A DNA stretch of 20,864 nucleotides from Planctomycetia bacterium (lineage in GTDB: Bacteria > Planctomycetota > Planctomycetia > Pirellulales > UBA1268). Numbering within the stretch: position 1 is the stretch's first letter; each line of letters opens with the position of its first letter. The stretch spans positions 1 through 20,864 of the forward strand of contig RFPF01000022.1 in assembly GCA_009926295.1 (NCBI GenBank). The letters run 5' to 3'. The position numbers and the translations under genes were made by a program. The notes below the pieces were generated by a model that was given only the letters and a program-made list of their open reading frames with translations, did no database searches and had not been told where the DNA came from. This document shows positions 7,255 to 14,520 of this stretch, piece by piece.

Positions 7255-7826
7255 TCGTCCTGCTTCGCGAGGCGGGCCCGGATCCGGCTCACCCGCATCC
7301 GCAGGGCGGACGCCGTCGAGCCGAACATTTCGGCGAGTTCATCGTATTCGTGACCTTCGGCGAATTTCATCAGCACGAGCGCACGGTCCTCCTCGTCGAG
7401 GCCGGCGAGGAGCCTCGTCGCATCGTGGCTTGCGTCCACCGCGACGGCCCCCTCCGGCTGCCTGGTCGCCTCGGCCTCGATCGTCCCGGCCGGCCCGGGT
7501 TCCTCGCGGCGACGACGGCGCGTCCGCGAGCGCCGCAGCATCAGGCAGGTGCGGAGCGCGACGCCGTGCAACCAGGTGGAGTAGCGCGAGCGACCGGCGA
7601 ACTTCGTGCGTTCGAAGAACAGCCTGACGAACACCTCCTGTGCCGCGTCCTCGGCATCGTGCTGCGCACCCATCAGCCGCCAGCACACGCGCCACACCCG
7701 CTCGCGGTACCGCTCCATGAGCGTCGTGAACGCCGCGCCGTCGGACCCCTCCCGGGCCGCCTGTGCCGCGAGGGCCTCGTCGGAAAGCGCGGCGAGCCCG
7801 GCGATGTCTGACGTGTCAGGGGGCAT
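7251..7826 (-). CDS. ECF-type RNA polymerase sigma factor
   Basis: A 191-aa sigma-70-family protein. The sigma-2 region is at about 33-100 (FTTLMERYRERVWRVCWRLM, DAEDAAQEVFVRLF at 57-70, then KFAGRSRYSTWLHGVALR, which binds the -10 element). A basic linker follows (RRSRTRRRRR), then sigma-4 at about 138-188 (LAGLDEEDRALVLMKFAEG, YDELAEMFGSTASALRMRVSRIRARL helix-turn-helix). It should direct transcription of a small regulon; the target is unknown. The start at 7826 gives the normal length; an in-frame ATG at 7865 would add 13 residues and neither has a clear Shine-Dalgarno. It overlaps the following membrane-protein gene by 4 bp. The upstream 167-bp gap holds a dispersed repeat and the end of the broken glmM. 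Confidence 0.9.
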   Translation of the reverse strand: MPPDTSDIAGLAALSDEALAAQAAREGSDGAAFTTLMERYRERVWRVCWRLMGAQHDAEDAAQEVFVRLFFERTKFAGRSRYSTWLHGVALRTCLMLRRSRTRRRRREEPGPAGTIEAEATRQPEGAVAVDASHDATRLLAGLDEEDRALVLMKFAEGHEYDELAEMFGSTASALRMRVSRIRARLAKQDE

Positions 7827-7887
7827 GATTCGAGGGTGGAGCGTACCTCCAACTACCTGCTGCATGGCAAATGTGCGCGCCGGCGAG

Positions 7888-7947
7888 GATGGCGAAAGCG
7901 AAGCGGACATGCAGAGAGCCGAGGCCTCGGAGGGCCGAGGCGAACGT
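7888..7947 (+). repeat. Dispersed intergenic repeat, copy 1
   Basis: These 60 bases match 20798-20856 with one substitution (T at 7910 for C) and one extra base in GGCCTCGG near 7927. The copy contains GCGAAAGC overlapping GCGAAGC, and a 7-bp hairpin GCCTCGG (7924-7930) / CCGAGGC (7935-7941). It lies in the gap downstream of glmM and upstream of the sigma-factor gene. The indel changes reading frame between copies, which argues against coding. Confidence 0.85.
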
Positions 7948-7980
7948 CCGGAGAGAGGGGCTGGGCAGTCACGAGCCGGC

Positions 7981-8000
7981 GCGTCACGGCGCGTCACGGC
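7981..8000 (+). repeat. Two tandem copies of GCGTCACGGC
   Basis: The 10-mer GCGTCACGGC occurs twice back to back and covers the stop codon of glmM (7994-7996). It may be a simple slippage duplication at the gene end; no function is implied. Confidence 0.6.
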
Positions 8001-9342
8001 GTGAGCAAGGCGGTGCGGGCGCGTGCGAGGGCGTCGTCCACGACGGCCTCGGTGGCGGCCTCCGCGACGAGCCGCACGATCGGCTCGGTGTTGCTCGCCC
8101 GCACGAGCAGCCAGCCGCCGGAGAAGTCGAGCCGCAGGCCGTCGAGCCGGCTCGGCTGCGCGGCGGGAAACGCGGCCGCGATCCGCTCGAACCCCGCGGC
8201 GAGCGCGGGGCCCTGCACGTCGGGCGTGAGATCGATCTTCGTCTTCTTCATGACCATGCTCGGCAGCGCCCGCGCGAGCCCGTCGATCGTGGTGCCCGGG
8301 CCGTCGGTGGCCAGCCGTTCGAGCACGAGCGCCATCGCCACGAGGCTGTCGCGCACGAGCACCACGCGCGGATCGATCACGCCGCCGTTTCCCTCGCCGC
8401 CCAACACGGCCCCCCGCGCCAGCATCGCATCGACCACGTTCGCCTCGCCGACGGCGGAGACATGGCAGGGCACGCCCCGTCGGGCGGCGATCGCCGCGGC
8501 CATGCCGCTGGTGGAGCAGTTCACGACGATCGGCCCCGGTGTCTTCCCGAGCACGGCCTCCGCGCAGAGCGCGAGCGTCGCCTCCTCGCCGATGTAGCGG
8601 CCGTCGGCCGTGGCGATCGCGAGCCGGTCGGCATCGGGATCCTGAAAAAATCCGACATCGGCCCGCTCGTGCGCGATCCGCGGCAACAGCGCGGCGAGGT
8701 TCTCCGCCGTCGGCTCCGGAGGGTGCTCGAAGAGGCCGTCGGGCTGACCGCCTTCGATGCGATGCTCGCACCCGAGTTGCTCGAAGAGGAGCACCGCGGC
8801 GCGGCTGCCCGCGCCGTGGCCGGCGTCGAGCCACACCCGTGGGCGGCGTCGCCGGATGGCCTCCGCGTCCACCGTCGCGACGACCAGCCGGACGTGGGAG
8901 GGACCGCCGTCGACCTCCCGCACTGTGCCACGGGCGGCGCCTGCGGATGGCGGTCGTTCCGGCTGGATGTGAAATCGTTCGAGCACCTCCGCCCCGGCCG
9001 CCGCCGGCAGCACGCGACCCGCGGGTGAGAAGAGTTTCAGATCGTGCGCGCGGAGTGGTCGGTGATCGTGCCGGCGGCCCTCTCCTCCCGCACCACGACC
9101 CCAACCGTCGGCGTGGCCGCCACGCCGCAGTCGATCACGTCGCGTCCGGCCGAGGTGAAAAACTCGCGGAGGGCGGCGGCGAACGTCGGGCCGTGCGTCC
9201 GGCCATCACGGCCGATCACGATCGGCCCCGGCGGGAGTGTCGCCGCGAAGGCGGCCGCATAGCGCACCGCGACGTCGGGGGTCAGCGTCGTGCCCACGAC
9301 GCCGCGCAGCCCCGAAACGCTCACGATCAAGGTGTCGGCCAT
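7994..9342 (-). pseudogene. glmM: Phosphoglucosamine mutase (GlmM-type), disrupted at its catalytic loop
   Basis: Two adjacent frames together give a phosphohexomutase of normal size (about 450 codons). The N-part (9342-9037) starts MADTLIVSVSGLRG and has the usual sugar-phosphate fold up to VVVREERAAG. The C-part begins LKLFSPAGRVLPAA (codon at 9040), with the metal loop DPDADR, the sugar-binding GEGNGG and the phosphate-binding RASNTEP, ending at 7994. What should lie between is the catalytic loop (G..TASHNP...NG, about 15 residues). Instead 29 bases read TITDHSARTI and then stop, and the C-part is in another frame. Those bases, plus the 11 preceding ones, are an exact inverted copy of the start of the divergent mutase gene. 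An active enzyme cannot be made from this as written. GlmM normally makes GlcN-1-P for peptidoglycan, so either another copy exists, or the sequence is an assembly error. A TATACT box lies 10 nt before the ATG. Confidence 0.85.
9041..9080. repeat. 40-bp inverted repeat, arm inside glmM
   Basis: This exactly matches the reverse complement of 9466-9505 over 40 bases; the matches stop at both ends (9040 and 9081 differ). Both arms encode RAAGTITDHSART in the frame of their own gene. The TITDHSART part is foreign to GlmM; the first 11 bases, GGGCCGCCGGC, could be native to both genes. Confidence 0.95.
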
Positions 9343-9352
9343 GTCGCGGCGG

Positions 9353-9360
9353 AGTATAAA
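9353..9360. promoter_or_regulatory. Overlapping divergent -10 boxes for glmM and the mutase gene
   Basis: The 74-bp gap between the two ATGs contains AGTATAAA. Read on the plus strand it gives TATAAA (9355-9360) facing the mutase gene. Read on the minus strand it gives TATACT (9358-9353), 10 nt before the glmM ATG at 9342. The two share the TATA core. No clear -35 boxes are visible, so this is a sequence-based guess. Confidence 0.5.
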
Positions 9361-9362
9361 AC

Positions 9363-9381
9363 GGCCCGCCCGGAACGGGCC
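9363..9381 (+). other. Short hairpin in the mutase leader
   Basis: GGCCCG (9363-9368) pairs with CGGGCC (9376-9381) across a 7-nt loop. It begins 3 nt after the TATAAA box, so it would sit at the very 5' end of the mutase transcript. Confidence 0.4.
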
Positions 9382-9416
9382 ACCCATTCCCGACCTCCGT
9401 CCCGAAGGGCTCGACG

Positions 9417-11276
9417 ATGACCACGCCCGACCATTCCACCCGGCTCGCCGCCATAGACGCGGCGCGGGCCGCCGGCACGATCACCGACCACTCCGCGCGC
9501 ACGATGCGGGCCTGGCTCACCGAGCCGCGCTACGCCGAGTTCGCCGCCGAACTCGCCGCCCGGATCGACGCCGGCCGCTGGAAGGAGCTCGACGATGCCT
9601 ACTGGACCGTGATCCCGTTCGGCACCGGCGGCCGCCGCGGCACGATGTATCCGGTCGGCTCGAACGCGATCAACGATCGCACGATCGGCGAGAGTGCGCA
9701 GGGCCTCGCCGAATACGTGCGGGCCACGCTCGGGCCCGAGGCGAAGCCCACCTGCTCGATCGCCTACGACACCCGCCACCGCTCCGATCACTTTGCCCGC
9801 CTCTGCGCCGAGGTGCTTCTGGCCGCGGGCTTCCGCATCTATTTCCTGCGCGGCTTTCGCAGCACCCCCGAACTCTCGTTCACGGTGCGCGAGACGAAAA
9901 GCACCTGTGGAATCATGGTCACGGCGAGTCACAATCCCCCCAGCGACAACGCCGTCAAGGTCTACTGGTCCGGCGGCGTGCAGGTGCTGCCGCCGCACGA
10001 CAAGGGGATCATCGACCGTGTGATGAACGTGGATGAGGTGCGGCGTGAGAGTTTCGATGCCGCCGTGGCCGACGGTCGCGTGCAGTTCGTCGAGGCGGCG
10101 ATGGATCGCGAGTTCGTGGCCGCGGTCCTGAAGCTGTCCGCGCCGGGACCGCGCGACCTGTCGATTCTCTACACGCCTCTCCACGGCGTAGGTGCCAGCG
10201 CCGTGGTGCCCGTGCTTCGCGGCGCCGGCTTCGAGCGGCTGCGGCTCTATGGACCCCACGAGAAGCCCGACGGCGATTTTCCCAACGTGCCGGGCCACGT
10301 GGCGAACCCCGAGAACCCGGCCGTTCTCACCGGTCCGATCGAGGAGGCGCGTGCCCGCGGCGACGACCTCGTGCTGGCGAGCGATCCGGACTGTGACCGG
10401 CTGGGCGCCGCGGCGCCGCTCGCGCGGGCCCCCGGTTCGCCCTGGGGCACGCTCACGGGCAATCAGCTCTGTGCTCTCCTTTGCGACCAGGCGATCGCCG
10501 GGCGGAGGGCCCGCGGCGAGTCCCGCCCGGGCGACTTCATCGTGACGACGCTCGTCACGAGCGGCCTCGTGCGACGCGTCGCGGAGGCCCACGGCGTGGT
10601 CGTGGACGACACCGAGCTCGTCGGATTCAAGTGGATCTGCTCGGCGATCGACCGGCTCGGGCCGGCCGGCTTCGTGTTCGGGACGGAGGAATCGCACGGC
10701 TACCTCGCCGGCACGCACGTGCGCGACAAGGATGCGAGCGTGGCGGCCCTCCTCATGGCCGAGCAGGCGGCGGCGCTCAAGGCCGCTGGCCGCACGCCGC
10801 ACGAGAAGCTCGACGAGCTCTTGCTCCGGCACGGCTGCCACCAGGAACGCCAGATCTCGATCATGCTGCCGGGGGCGAGCGGGATGGGCCGGATGAAGGA
10901 AATCATGGCCACGCTGCGGGCGAAGCCGCCGGCGACGCTCGGCGGCCTGGACGTGGTCCGCACGCGCGACCAGGCGAGCCTCACCACGTGGACGCCAGGA
11001 TCGAAGCCGGCCGCCTACGCAGGCGTGAAGAGCGACCTCGTGATCTTCGACCTCGCGGGGCTCGACGGCGCCGGGACGATCCTTCCCGACGGCCGGTTTC
11101 CTGCGATTTCCAACGCGGTCGCAGCGCGCCCCTCCGGAACGGAGCCCAAGATCAAGTTCTACCTGTTCACGGCGGCCCCGCCCGGCGACGCGGCCTCGCT
11201 CGCGGCCACGAAGGCCAGGCTCGGCGAGCGGCTCGACTCGCTCGAACGCGACCTGAGAACGCTCGTCGGCGTGTGA
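9417..11276 (+). CDS. Phospho-sugar mutase (phosphoglucomutase/phosphomannomutase family)
   Basis: A 619-aa alpha-D-phosphohexomutase, which moves phosphate between C1 and C6 of a hexose through a phosphoserine. All four signature loops are present: catalytic TASHNP at 169-174 (Ser171), metal-binding DPDCDRLG at 323-330, sugar-binding GTEESHGYLAG at 422-432, and phosphate-binding RPSGTEPKIKFY at 571-582. The N-terminal ~65 residues (AWLTEPRYAEF, DDAYWTVIPFGTGGRRG) are typical of the longer ~580-620-residue members rather than GlmM. The exact sugar (glucose or mannose) cannot be decided. The start at 9417 has GAAGGG at 9403-9408, 8 nt upstream. It is divergent from the broken glmM, and its codons 17-30 are the source of the inverted copy found there. 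It converges on the sulfatase with 25 bp between stop codons. Confidence 0.93.
   Translation: MTTPDHSTRLAAIDAARAAGTITDHSARTMRAWLTEPRYAEFAAELAARIDAGRWKELDDAYWTVIPFGTGGRRGTMYPVGSNAINDRTIGESAQGLAEYVRATLGPEAKPTCSIAYDTRHRSDHFARLCAEVLLAAGFRIYFLRGFRSTPELSFTVRETKSTCGIMVTASHNPPSDNAVKVYWSGGVQVLPPHDKGIIDRVMNVDEVRRESFDAAVADGRVQFVEAAMDREFVAAVLKLSAPGPRDLSILYTPLHGVGASAVVPVLRGAGFERLRLYGPHEKPDGDFPNVPGHVANPENPAVLTGPIEEARARGDDLVLASDPDCDRLGAAAPLARAPGSPWGTLTGNQLCALLCDQAIAGRRARGESRPGDFIVTTLVTSGLVRRVAEAHGVVVDDTELVGFKWICSAIDRLGPAGFVFGTEESHGYLAGTHVRDKDASVAALLMAEQAAALKAAGRTPHEKLDELLLRHGCHQERQISIMLPGASGMGRMKEIMATLRAKPPATLGGLDVVRTRDQASLTTWTPGSKPAAYAGVKSDLVIFDLAGLDGAGTILPDGRFPAISNAVAARPSGTEPKIKFYLFTAAPPGDAASLAATKARLGERLDSLERDLRTLVGV
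9466..9505. repeat. 40-bp inverted repeat, arm inside the mutase gene
   Basis: This is the partner of 9041-9080, with 385 bp between the arms. The peptide it encodes leads directly into the conserved RAWLTEPRY of the mutase, so this arm is in its native place. Confidence 0.95.
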
Positions 11277-11300
11277 GCCGAGCCCGGAACGGCGTCGGCT
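11276..11300. terminator. Probable shared terminator hairpin
   Basis: AGCCGAGCC (11276-11284) pairs with GGC-G-TCGGCT (11291-11300) across CGGAAC with one bulged G. It starts on the last base of the mutase stop codon and ends just before the sulfatase stop. T-tracts are minimal (TTTC on the plus side), so it is weaker evidence than the hairpin at 5839. Confidence 0.5.
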
Positions 11301-11301
11301 T

Positions 11302-12930
11302 TCAGTGCGCGCGGCTCGCCGCGATCGCCTCGGCGACACCCGAGCGGCCGAGCGATGCCCTGCCCGCCGCCATCCCATCGACGCCTCCCGCCGGCCACGT
11401 GGCGGGGTCGGCATAGAGCCCCGCGTCGCCGTACTCCCGCTGGATCCGGGCCAACTCGGCCTTCATCTCGCTGAACCGGGCGGCGACCGCGGGCGAAGCC
11501 GCCTCGGCGGGATCGAACAGCAGGTTGTGCTGCTCGTTCGGATCGGCGACGAGGTCGTACATCTCCCACGCGTCCTTCTTCCAGTAATGGATGAGCTTGT
11601 GGGTGGCCGTGCGCACGCCGTAGTGGGCCCGCGTGTTGTGGTGGCCCGGATCGTGGTAGTAGCGGTAGTAAACGCTCGTGCGCCAGTCGGCAGGACGCTC
11701 GCCGCGAAGCAGCGGCGCCAGGCTCCGGCCCTGCATCGAGTCGGGCACCGGCAGGCCGGCGAGGTCGAGGATGGTCGGGGCGAGGTCGATGTTGGCCACG
11801 AAGTCGTCGGGCACGATTCCCGCTCGGATGCCGGGGCCGCGGGCAAGAAGCGGCACCCGCAGGCCCGGCTCGTACATGAACCGCTTGTCGTAGAGGCCGA
11901 GGTCTCCGAGATACCAGCCGTTGTCGGTCGTGTAGATCACGATCGTGTCGTCGGCGAGCCCCTCGCCGTCGAGCCAGTCGAGCACCTCGCCGATCCCGTC
12001 GTCGACGCCCTGCACGCAGGCCAGGTAGTCCTGCATGAACCGGCGATACTTCCAGCGCACGAGGTCGGCCCCGACGAGCCTCCGGCCCTCGACCTCCACC
12101 TCCATCGGTTTCTCGGCGAGCCACCGCTGCCGATCCCTCGGCGCGAGTCCTTCCGGCGGCACGAGCTTGAGATCGGCTCGCGTCAGGTCGCGGGCGATCG
12201 TCTGCTCGTTCTCCGGCAGGGCGGCCGGCCGCGTGGCGTAGGCATCGAAGAGGGTCGCGGGTTCCGGTGGGTCGAAGGACGCGAACCTCTCGCGGTTGCG
12301 GGCATCGGGTTCCCACCCGCGATGCGGAGCCTTGTGGTGGAGCATGAGGAAGAAGGGCCTGTCGCGCGGTCGCGTCCGGAGAAACTCGAGGCCGAGGTCG
12401 GTGGTGACCTGCGTGCAATGCCCCGCGATGGAGAGTGTTCCGCGCGGCGTGATGAAAGTCGGATCGACATACGATCCCTGGCCGGGCAGGACGACCCAGC
12501 GGTCGAAGCCGGTCGGGTCGGAGCCGAGGTGCCATTTCCCGACGATGCCGGTGTGATAGCCGCCGGCCCGGAGCCGCTTGACGAGGTGGTCGCGCGACCC
12601 GTCGAAGGCATTGAAGACGGGCACGCCGTTGCGGTGGGAGTACTGCCCGGTCAGGAGCGTGGCCCGGCTCGGGCTGCAGATCGAGTTCGTCACGAACGAG
12701 TTGACGAACCGGGCGCCCCCGGCGGCGAGCCGGTCGAGGTGGGGTGTTTGATTCACCTTCGAGCCGTACGCCGAGATCGCGTGCTGGGCGTGGTCGTCGG
12801 TGAAGATGAAAAGAATGTTGGGTGACGCGGCCTGGGCAGCCTCGAACTCCGTCGCGACCGCCGCGGCGAGCCCGAGGAGAACCCGGACCATCCAGCGGAA
12901 CGCGCGGCGCGCGTGAATCATCGAGACCAT
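11302..12930 (-). CDS. Exported sulfatase (type I, formylglycine-dependent)
   Basis: A 542-aa alkaline-phosphatase-superfamily sulfatase. A signal peptide occupies about 1-35 (RWMVRVLLGLAAAVATEFEAAQA, cleavage near AQA-ASPN). The metal ligands FTDDHAQ follow at 43-49, and the sulfatase signature CSPSRATLLTGQ at 85-96, where Cys85 would be converted to formylglycine by an activating enzyme encoded elsewhere. GKWHLG at 131-136 and TTDNGWYLGDLGLYDKR at 334-350 (Asp336, Asn337, Lys349) complete the active site. The C-terminal subdomain has YDLVADPNEQHNLLFDP, standard for this family. It likely removes sulfate esters from polysaccharides outside the cytoplasm; the substrate cannot be told. The start at 12930 has GAGGGA at 12939-12944, 8 nt upstream. 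Its start region faces uvrC, with 69 bp between start codons. Confidence 0.93.
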   Translation of the reverse strand: MVSMIHARRAFRWMVRVLLGLAAAVATEFEAAQAASPNILFIFTDDHAQHAISAYGSKVNQTPHLDRLAAGGARFVNSFVTNSICSPSRATLLTGQYSHRNGVPVFNAFDGSRDHLVKRLRAGGYHTGIVGKWHLGSDPTGFDRWVVLPGQGSYVDPTFITPRGTLSIAGHCTQVTTDLGLEFLRTRPRDRPFFLMLHHKAPHRGWEPDARNRERFASFDPPEPATLFDAYATRPAALPENEQTIARDLTRADLKLVPPEGLAPRDRQRWLAEKPMEVEVEGRRLVGADLVRWKYRRFMQDYLACVQGVDDGIGEVLDWLDGEGLADDTIVIYTTDNGWYLGDLGLYDKRFMYEPGLRVPLLARGPGIRAGIVPDDFVANIDLAPTILDLAGLPVPDSMQGRSLAPLLRGERPADWRTSVYYRYYHDPGHHNTRAHYGVRTATHKLIHYWKKDAWEMYDLVADPNEQHNLLFDPAEAASPAVAARFSEMKAELARIQREYGDAGLYADPATWPAGGVDGMAAGRASLGRSGVAEAIAASRAH

Positions 12931-12986
12931 GGCGAATATCCCTCGGTGCGACCGCCCGCCATCGGGCCGGGGACCGCGGCTGCCAA

Positions 12987-12992
12987 TATACT
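12987..12992 (+). promoter_or_regulatory. TATACT -10 box directly before uvrC
   Basis: TATACT ends 7 nt before the uvrC ATG (13000), which places transcription start at or next to the ATG. No Shine-Dalgarno fits between them except GGAG only 2 nt from the ATG, which is too close. This supports a leaderless mRNA. No -35 box is seen. Confidence 0.5.
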
Positions 12993-12999
12993 CGGAGCG

Positions 13000-14364
13000 A
13001 TGACCGACCACGCCGCCGAGAGCACTCCCGCCGACACCGACTCCGCCGCCGCGGCTCGCGACCGCTCGGCGGCCGCCGAGAAGGTTCGGTCGTTTCCCCA
13101 GTCGCCCGGCGTCTACCTCATGAAGGACGCCGCCGGCCGGGTGATCTACGTCGGCAAGGCGAAGAACCTCCGTGCGCGGGCTGGAAGCTACTTCCTCAAG
13201 GCCGCGGAGCAGGATCGCCGCACGTCCGACCTCGTGCGGGAGATCCGCGACATCGACTTCCTCGAGGCCGAAAGCGAGGTGGATGCGCTGCTCCTCGAGA
13301 GCCGGCTCGTGAAGGACGTGCAGCCGAAATTCAACTCCGACCTCAAGGACGACAAGACGTTTCCCTACCTGCAGATCACGACCCACGAAGACTACCCCCG
13401 GGTCGAGTTCACACGCACGCCCAGGCAGAAGGGCGTGAAGCTCTACGGTCCGTTCACGAGCGCCGGATCGCTCCGCGGGGCGATCGTCGTCCTGCAGCGC
13501 ATCTTCAAGTTCCGCACCTGCACGCTCGACATCGACGCCGAAGACCCGCAGTGGCGGTGGTTCCGCCCCTGCCTGCTCGCCTCGATCGGCCAGTGCACGG
13601 CCCCCTGCAACCTGCGGATCTCGAAGGACGACTATCGCAAGGACATCAACCGCCTGAAGACGTTCCTGGAGGGCGGCAAAAAGCGGCTGCTCGAGGAGAT
13701 GAAGGCCGACATGCAGGCCGCCTCCACGGCCCTCGAGTTCGAGAACGCCGCCCGACTGCGCGACGAAATCCGCCTGCTCGAGACGCTCGACCAGCGCGGC
13801 GACCTCGAGGAAAACGTGCAGCCGGAGGTGTTTCTCGTCGATCCGAAGAAGGGGCTCGCAGGCCTCGAGAAAGTGCTCGGGCTCTCGCAGCCGCCCCGGG
13901 TCATCGAGGGTGTGGACATCGCCCACCTGGCCGGTGACGAGACCGTCGCCAGCCTGGTGCAGTTCATCGACGGGCTCCCATTCAAGCCCGGCTACAAGCG
14001 GTATCGCATCAAGACGGTGGACGGCATCGACGACTTCAAGAGCATCCACGAGGTCGTGTCCCGCCGGTTCGCACGGCTCGTCCGCGAGGGGGAGCCGCTG
14101 CCCGACATCTTCCTCGTCGACGGCGGCAAGGGACAGCTTTCGGCGGCCCTCGACGCGGTGGAATCGCTCGGCATCCAGCCGCCCTGCATCATCTCGCTGG
14201 CGAAGCGGGAGGAGGAAATCTTCCTGCCCGGCAGGAGCGAGCCGCTCCGCCTCACCCGCGACTCCTTTTCACTGCGACTCCTCGAGTACGTCCGGGACGA
14301 GGCGCACCGGTTCGCCCAGCACTACCACCACCTCCTCCGCGGCCGCCGATTCACCGACGAGTGA
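13000..14364 (+). CDS. uvrC: UvrABC excinuclease subunit C, short form
   Basis: A 454-aa nucleotide-excision-repair nuclease subunit that makes both incisions around a UvrB-bound lesion. A GIY-YIG endonuclease domain lies at about 30-115 (GVYLMKDAAGRVIYVGKAKN at 37-56). Four Cys at 174, 191, 199 and 203 (RTC, RPC, GQC, APC) fit the UvrC [4Fe-4S] ligands. A UVR (UvrB-binding) motif sits at about 225-262 (EFENAARLRDEIRLLE). The RNase H-like second nuclease domain spans about 300-440 (GVDIAHL with Asp306, LVDGGKGQLSAA with Asp374, RDEAHRFAQHYHH). It stops there, without the tandem helix-hairpin-helix domain found in E. coli UvrC (about 610 aa). As I recall, this short form is usual in planctomycetes, so I do not call it truncated. 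The start at 13000 follows a TATACT box. Confidence 0.93.
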   Translation: MTDHAAESTPADTDSAAAARDRSAAAEKVRSFPQSPGVYLMKDAAGRVIYVGKAKNLRARAGSYFLKAAEQDRRTSDLVREIRDIDFLEAESEVDALLLESRLVKDVQPKFNSDLKDDKTFPYLQITTHEDYPRVEFTRTPRQKGVKLYGPFTSAGSLRGAIVVLQRIFKFRTCTLDIDAEDPQWRWFRPCLLASIGQCTAPCNLRISKDDYRKDINRLKTFLEGGKKRLLEEMKADMQAASTALEFENAARLRDEIRLLETLDQRGDLEENVQPEVFLVDPKKGLAGLEKVLGLSQPPRVIEGVDIAHLAGDETVASLVQFIDGLPFKPGYKRYRIKTVDGIDDFKSIHEVVSRRFARLVREGEPLPDIFLVDGGKGQLSAALDAVESLGIQPPCIISLAKREEEIFLPGRSEPLRLTRDSFSLRLLEYVRDEAHRFAQHYHHLLRGRRFTDE

Positions 14365-14454
14365 GCGTGCCAAAAAGCCTTGCCAGGCATGGCCTTGCGA
14401 CGAGGGCTTCCGGGCGGGCTGGCCGAGCATGGCCGGAAACGCCGATTTCAGGAG

Positions 14455-14460
14455 TATGAT
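14455..14460 (+). promoter_or_regulatory. Possible -10 box (TATGAT) for the DUF1501 operon
   Basis: TATGAT lies in the 156-bp gap between uvrC and the DUF1501 gene, about 60 nt before the start codon. No -35 is recognisable. The remainder of the gap holds two GCATGGCC words and nothing else that I can name. Confidence 0.35.
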
Positions 14461-14505
14461 GTGGGAGTCGGTGGGCGGTGCAGGGCGTCGATGGCTCGTC
14501 ACCTC

Positions 14506-14513
14506 GAGGAGGG
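14506..14513 (+). promoter_or_regulatory. Shine-Dalgarno site of the DUF1501 gene
   Basis: GAGGAGGG lies 7 nt before the ATG at 14521. It fixes the start just ahead of the twin-arginine signal. Confidence 0.8.
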
Positions 14514-14520
14514 TTTGGTC

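Noticed and set aside
7863..7960. Short open frame through repeat copy 1 (MAKAKRT...)
   Set aside because: The second copy has a 1-base indel that shifts the frame, so no common peptide is conserved.
9037..9045. Programmed frameshift in glmM
   Set aside because: Changing frame near 9040 would join the two halves but would not restore the missing TASHNP loop, and no slippery sequence is present.
7827..9104. Long upstream extension of the sigma-factor frame
   Set aside because: The extension is Arg/Ala/Gly-rich shadow sequence antisense to nothing but out of frame with glmM; the sigma-2 region starts normally after 7826.
12931..14049. Long upstream extension of the sulfatase frame across uvrC
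   Set aside because: The frame is open antisense to uvrC only because of high GC; the sulfatase signal peptide and Shine-Dalgarno place its start at 12930.
14365..14520. Terminator after uvrC formed by GCC/GGC words near 14380-14400
   Set aside because: Only 3-4 bp stems can be drawn and no T-tract follows.
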